Below, in pieces: positions 11,914 through 14,582 of a DNA stretch of 14,582 nt. A program made the position numbers and the translations under genes. Position 1 is the stretch's first letter. Each line of letters begins with the position of its first letter. The notes beneath the pieces were generated by a model. That model did no database searches, was not told where the DNA came from, and saw only the letters and a list, made by a program, of their open reading frames with translations. Location: NCBI GenBank assembly GCA_002371675.1, contig DFGE01000018.1, positions 1-14,582 on the forward strand, written 5' to 3'. Source of the stretch: Clostridiales bacterium UBA3758. Its GTDB lineage: Bacteria; Bacillota; Clostridia; Oscillospirales; Oscillospiraceae.

Positions 11914-13455
11914 ATGGAGCAATATATTGAATATCTCCGTAAATCTCGCTTTGACCGTGACTATCTGGATTTAAGTGTGGAGGAAACGCTGAAACGGCAC
12001 CAGGAAATTCTGGACAGACTGGCGAGAGACAGAGGATTCTATATTGCGAAGGTGTATCGGGAGGTCGTGTCCGGCGAGTCCATCGCCGCCCGTCCCGAGG
12101 TACAGAAGATGCTGGAAGAGGTCTCTTCCGGGATCTATACCGGGGTGCTCGTTGTCGATGTGGAGCGTCTGGCCCGCGGCAACAGCGCGGATCAGGCATA
12201 TATCAGCCAGATCTTTCAGTTTTCCGACACCAAGATCATCACCCCCGCCAAGACCTACGACCCGACAGACGAATTCGACCAGGAGTATTTCGAGTTTGGC
12301 CTGTTCATGAGCCGGAGGGAATACAAGACGATCAACCGACGCCTCGTCAGAGGGCGTCAGAGCTCCGCCAGTGAGGGGAAATACGTCGGCAGCATCGCGC
12401 CATACGGCTACGACCGGGTGAAGCTGCAGGGCGAGAAGGGCTATACGCTTGCACCCAATCCGGCGGAGGCGGAGACCGTGCGGCGGATGTTCGAGCTGTA
12501 CGTCCGGCGGCAGGGCACGAAGATGATCGCCAATGAGCTGAACGACCGCAAGATCCCGACGCGGCACGGCGGGAAATGGGACGCCTCGACGGTGGGCAAT
12601 ATCCTCATAAACCCTGTCTATCTTGGCAAGATCAAGCGCGGCTATGTGAAGGAGACAAAGCGCCTCGACGAGCGGGGCAATGTGGTATCCAGCTACAGGC
12701 ACTGCAAGGACGTGGAGGACTACGATCTGTACGAGGGCCGCCACCCCGCCCTGATCGACGACGCGCTCTTTGAAAAGGCGCAGATGATCCGCAAGGAAAA
12801 CTACGTGGGGCCGAAGGTGAAAAAGCAGTACGAGCTTGTCAACCCCTTTGCCGGGGTGATGGTCTGCGCCGAGTGCGGGAAGCCCATCGGCCGCAAGGTG
12901 TCCTCCAAGAACCACCCCAACCCGCCCCGCGTGGCCTGTACCAATCCGCACCACTGTTCCAACCGCTCTGCCAGCTTTGCGCTGGTTGAAACGGAGATCC
13001 TGAACGCGCTGCGGAGTTGGCTGGACGGCTACAGGATCAAGCTGGATACCGTGGGTTTTGCGGAGGACATTGCGGACTGTCGGCGGCAGCTGGAACGGAT
13101 CGTAGCGGATCGTGAGAGGCTGAAAGCGCAGCTTGACCGGGCTTACACGCTGGTGGAGCAGGGCGTCTACAGCCTGGAGGTCTTCGGGGAACGGCGCGAC
13201 AAGCTGACCCGCGAGCTCAATGAGCTGCAGGAGCAGCAGGACGCCGCAGAGCAGAGCCTGGCGCAGTATGAGGCCGACGAGAGCAGCCAGCAGGAGATCA
13301 TCCCGCAGACGGAGACCCTCCTGGCCAGCTACGACGAGTTGACCGTACAGGAGCGAAACGAGCTCTTGAAGACCATCCTTTACAAGATTGAATACTACCG
13401 GGGAGAGGATGGGATCGTGTCCATTGACCTGTATCCCAGGCTTCCCAAGGTATAG
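11914..13455 (+). CDS. Large serine recombinase (integrase/excisionase of the element)
   Basis: A 513-aa site-specific recombinase. The N-terminal resolvase domain (1-150) has the nucleophile Ser11 in YLRKSRFDRD and the VERLARG motif (83-89) with active-site arginine. The recombinase domain (about 155-300) includes APYGYDR and the NELNDRKIPTRHGGKWD stretch. A zinc ribbon follows with C318, C321, C342 and C348, then a long coiled coil (about 385-460) that in this family controls integration versus excision. Domain order and the family size (about 450-600 aa) are complete, with no frameshift. SpoIVCA, which excises the skin element, belongs to the same broad family. AAAGGAGG precedes the ATG. 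Its end is 95 bp from the right repeat, as expected for the enzyme acting at these att sites. Confidence 0.96.
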   Translation: MEQYIEYLRKSRFDRDYLDLSVEETLKRHQEILDRLARDRGFYIAKVYREVVSGESIAARPEVQKMLEEVSSGIYTGVLVVDVERLARGNSADQAYISQIFQFSDTKIITPAKTYDPTDEFDQEYFEFGLFMSRREYKTINRRLVRGRQSSASEGKYVGSIAPYGYDRVKLQGEKGYTLAPNPAEAETVRRMFELYVRRQGTKMIANELNDRKIPTRHGGKWDASTVGNILINPVYLGKIKRGYVKETKRLDERGNVVSSYRHCKDVEDYDLYEGRHPALIDDALFEKAQMIRKENYVGPKVKKQYELVNPFAGVMVCAECGKPIGRKVSSKNHPNPPRVACTNPHHCSNRSASFALVETEILNALRSWLDGYRIKLDTVGFAEDIADCRRQLERIVADRERLKAQLDRAYTLVEQGVYSLEVFGERRDKLTRELNELQEQQDAAEQSLAQYEADESSQQEIIPQTETLLASYDELTVQERNELLKTILYKIEYYRGEDGIVSIDLYPRLPKV

Positions 13456-13491
13456 ACCGCTTTGCGACGAACCGGAGAATAATGGTCGATA

Positions 13492-13529
13492 AGATCCTTC
13501 GACTCCGCTGCGCTCCGCTCAGGATGACA
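13492..13529. repeat. Dispersed intergenic repeat (CCTGAGCGGAGCG type)
   Basis: On the minus strand this reads TGTCATCCTGAGCGGAGCGC followed by AGCGGAGTCGAAGGATC. It is a widespread bacterial intergenic repeat whose false translation gives CHPERSAAESKDL. It forms an imperfect stem (ATCCT/AGGAT) and lies between the recombinase gene and the right att site, inside the element. Confidence 0.75.
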
Positions 13530-13550
13530 GAGTGGATTCGTAGCCATCAT

Positions 13551-13564
13551 GCGGTGACGCATGT
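13551..13564 (+). repeat. attR core: right 14-bp direct repeat at the element boundary
   Basis: GCGGTGACGCATGT, identical to 2919-2932. From here the sequence continues in the spoIVB frame (AVTHV then FVNDPARGYG). The attP left arm GTAGCCATCATG ends at 13551, 12 bp from the centre of the proposed symmetric site. Confidence 0.9.
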
Positions 13565-13646
13565 CTTCGTCAACGACCCCGCGCGCGGCTACGGCATCAG
13601 CATCCAGGACATGCTCGCCGCCGCCGGGATCGACCAGGCAGCCTGA
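13565..13646 (+). pseudogene. spoIVB: SpoIVB 3' fragment (last 27 codons and stop)
   Basis: In frame with the right repeat, this encodes FVNDPARGYGISIQDMLAAA and GIDQAA, then TGA. It is the conserved end of SpoIVB (family pattern THVFVNDPxxGYGxxIxxML..AGI). It has no start signal of its own and is silent unless the element is excised. Excision at the 14-bp repeats gives 990 bp (2025-2932 plus 13565-13646), exactly 330 codons including the stop. The fragment shows no frameshift or premature stop. Confidence 0.93.
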
Positions 13647-13653
13647 GGCTGCG

Positions 13654-13708
13654 TATATGCAGAACATGGCGAAACGCTGTTCGGCGTTTCGCCATTACAA
13701 TGCATATA
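13654..13708 (+). terminator. Large hairpin between spoIVB and spoVT
   Basis: ATGGCGAAACGC (13666-13677) pairs perfectly over 12 bp with GCGTTTCGCCAT (13684-13695). Outside an internal loop, TATATGCA (13654-13661) pairs with TGCATATA (13701-13708). It starts 8 bp after the spoIVB stop and is the likely transcription end of spoIVB, though it has no T-run. Confidence 0.7.
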
Positions 13709-13738
13709 TTCCGATACGCCTGCCGCGCGGGCTCAGCT

Positions 13739-13767
13739 GCATAACAAGAATCCCCCTGCAAATACTA
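13739..13767 (+). promoter_or_regulatory. Candidate sigma-G promoter of spoVT
   Basis: GCATA (13739-13743) fits the sigma-G -35 pattern GHATR. After 17 bp, AATACTA (13761-13767) matches 6 of 7 of the -10 pattern CATNMTA. Sigma-G control of spoVT is established in B. subtilis. It lies about 39 bp before the start codon. Confidence 0.45.
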
Positions 13768-13805
13768 TCTCTGACATGAGATAGAAACGCAGGAGGATTT
13801 TTCCT

Positions 13806-14351
13806 ATGAAAGCAACCGGTATCGTGCGGCGCATCGATGATCTGGGCAGAGTTGTAATCCCCAAGGAGCTCCGCCGCAGCATGCACATCCGCGAGGGTGA
13901 CCCGCTGGAGATCTTCACCGACAAGGACGGGGAGCTGATTTTGAAAAAGTACTCCCCTGTCGGCGAGCTGGGAGAATTTGCCGCGCAGCTGTGCGACAGC
14001 CTGCGCCGCGGCGCGGGCGGGATCGCGGCCGTATGTGACCGGGACAGCGTGATCGCCGTAGCGGGCGGCGGGAAAAAGGAGCTGCTCGATAAGCCGGTGA
14101 GCCCGGAGCTGGAGCAGATCATGGCCGGGCGCGGCGTGTACCGCAGCGTTGGCGGCGGCGAGGTGCCCGTCAGCGTGGAGGACGGGAGCTTCTGCGTCTC
14201 CGTCGCGGTGCCGGTGCTCAGCGAGGGTGACGTGCTCGGCTGCGTGCTCTTCGTCGCCCCGCGCGGCAGCGCCGCGGGTACGGAGCTGGAGCTCAAGCTC
14301 GCTCAGACAGCCGCGATCTTCCTGGGGAAGCAGTTCGATACGAACCTCTGA
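13806..14351 (+). CDS. spoVT: Stage V sporulation protein T (SpoVT) transcription regulator
   Basis: A 181-aa protein. Residues 1-50 are the AbrB-type swapped-hairpin DNA-binding domain (MKATGIVRRIDDLGRVVIPK, then ELRRSMHIREGDPLEIF). Residues about 55-178 are the GAF-like domain that forms the SpoVT tetramer (AAVCDRDSVIAVAGGGKKEL, then SVAVPVLSEGDVLGCVLFV). It regulates sigma-G-dependent genes in the forespore and affects spore coat and germination properties. Length matches the family (about 178-181 aa). GGAGG lies about 9 nt before the ATG. It directly follows the 3' end of spoIVB, so this locus holds two forespore genes side by side. Confidence 0.95.
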   Translation: MKATGIVRRIDDLGRVVIPKELRRSMHIREGDPLEIFTDKDGELILKKYSPVGELGEFAAQLCDSLRRGAGGIAAVCDRDSVIAVAGGGKKELLDKPVSPELEQIMAGRGVYRSVGGGEVPVSVEDGSFCVSVAVPVLSEGDVLGCVLFVAPRGSAAGTELELKLAQTAAIFLGKQFDTNL

Positions 14352-14448
14352 GCGGCCAGCAGTTCCCGGGAGGGGATACGGCGGAGGGAGGTCAGAGGAC
14401 GCCGTCCCCTGCGGGCAGATACGGAACCGGAAAACGGTGCGGAAACAC

Positions 14449-14467
14449 GGGCGGCTGATAGCCGCCC
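14449..14467. repeat. REP-like hairpin downstream of spoVT
   Basis: GGGCGGC (14449-14455), TGATA, GCCGCCC (14461-14467), followed by CTACGGGG. It is a REP-like intergenic repeat of a form common in gut Clostridia; a related G+C-rich inverted segment is near 252-276. The rest of 14352-14526 shows no gene. Confidence 0.6.
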
Positions 14468-14526
14468 CTACGGGGCAAATCAGCTTTTCGGGCTGCCTTT
14501 ATTCAGGTTTATTTTTCCGAGCTTGC

Positions 14527-14555
14527 TTTACAAAGCGAGGCCGCTGCGGTAAAAT
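14527..14555 (+). promoter_or_regulatory. Possible outward-facing promoter at the right edge
   Basis: TTTACA (14527-14532), 17 bp, TAAAAT (14550-14555), reading out of the window into the shared 21-bp repeat. The gene served is outside. Confidence 0.45.
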
Positions 14556-14561
14556 AGCATT

Positions 14562-14582
14562 ATAATGATTATATGATGGCGA
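14562..14582. repeat. Right copy of the 21-bp terminal inverted repeat
   Basis: Exact reverse complement of 2-22. See the left copy. Confidence 0.85.

Larger units (their letters stand above)
2933..13564 (+). mobile_element. Degenerate ICE/IME-type element integrated in spoIVB (about 10.6 kb, large serine recombinase)
   Basis: The element is defined by the 14-bp direct repeats that split spoIVB and by a large serine recombinase reading toward its right end. Its genes belong to families typical of Clostridia integrative and conjugative elements: ImmR/ImmA-like pair, RepA_N initiator, MobC, Cys-rich KTR protein, a Spo0A C-terminal-domain protein and a serine recombinase. No relaxase, coupling protein or type IV secretion genes are present, and RepA is truncated, so it cannot self-transfer. 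G+C is visibly lower in several cargo genes than in the flanks. Joining the ends predicts an attP with imperfect 12-bp arms (GTAGCCATCATG / CATGATACCCAC, 9 of 12 matching) centred on GT. The precise edge depends on the GT crossover. Confidence 0.92.

Noticed and set aside
11971..12954. 327-codon minus-strand frame
   Set aside because: Antisense shadow of the recombinase.
13395..13667. 90-codon minus-strand frame with CHPERSAAESKDL
   Set aside because: That peptide is the well-known false translation of a dispersed intergenic repeat.
1..14582. CRISPR array, rRNA or tRNA genes
   Set aside because: No regularly spaced repeats and no tRNA or rRNA sequence recognised in either strand; a covariance-model search would settle small RNAs.

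Overview
The window looks like a 14.6 kb piece of a spore-forming Clostridia chromosome, probably a gut Oscillospirales-type lineage. This rests on the G+C-rich flanking genes, an iron-sulfur L-serine dehydratase, two sporulation genes (spoIVB, spoVT), and the intergenic hairpin/REP-like repeats common in such genomes. A 21-bp inverted repeat sits at the two extreme ends, so the window is probably a contig that stops at a multicopy sequence.

Layout. Positions 1-349 hold hairpins and no gene. An L-serine dehydratase lies on the minus strand (350-1579). The stage IV sporulation protease gene spoIVB starts at 2025 but is cut at codon 302. Its missing last 27 residues lie 10.6 kb downstream (13565-13646), just before spoVT (13806-14351). 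Between the halves is an integrated element bounded by a 14-bp direct repeat (2919-2932 and 13551-13564). Joining the two repeat copies restores one 329-codon spoIVB reading frame with the conserved C-terminal sequence.

The element (about 10,632 bp, lower G+C) carries, left to right: an XRE repressor and an ImmA/IrrE metallopeptidase fused to a Fic domain; a truncated RepA-type initiator; a minus-strand HEPN-like cargo gene; a three-gene toxin-antitoxin operon with a clear promoter/operator; a hypothetical gene; mobC without a relaxase, behind a perfect attenuator-like hairpin; a membrane-anchored XRE protein; a cysteine-rich KTR protein; a stand-alone Spo0A C-terminal DNA-binding domain; a small basic protein with a non-AUG start; and, next to the right end, a 513-aa large serine recombinase. 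Conjugation genes are otherwise absent, so this is a decayed integrative/mobilizable element that keeps its recombination machinery.

Main interest: the arrangement resembles the sigK intervening (skin) element of Bacillus and other sporulation intervening elements: a serine recombinase at one end, and a sporulation gene restored exactly by excision. Here the target is spoIVB and the element derives from an ICE/IME. SpoIVB is made in the forespore, which is the germ line, so a developmental-excision model has to explain how the element is not lost. The alternative is a recent insertion that has simply made the strain unable to sporulate.
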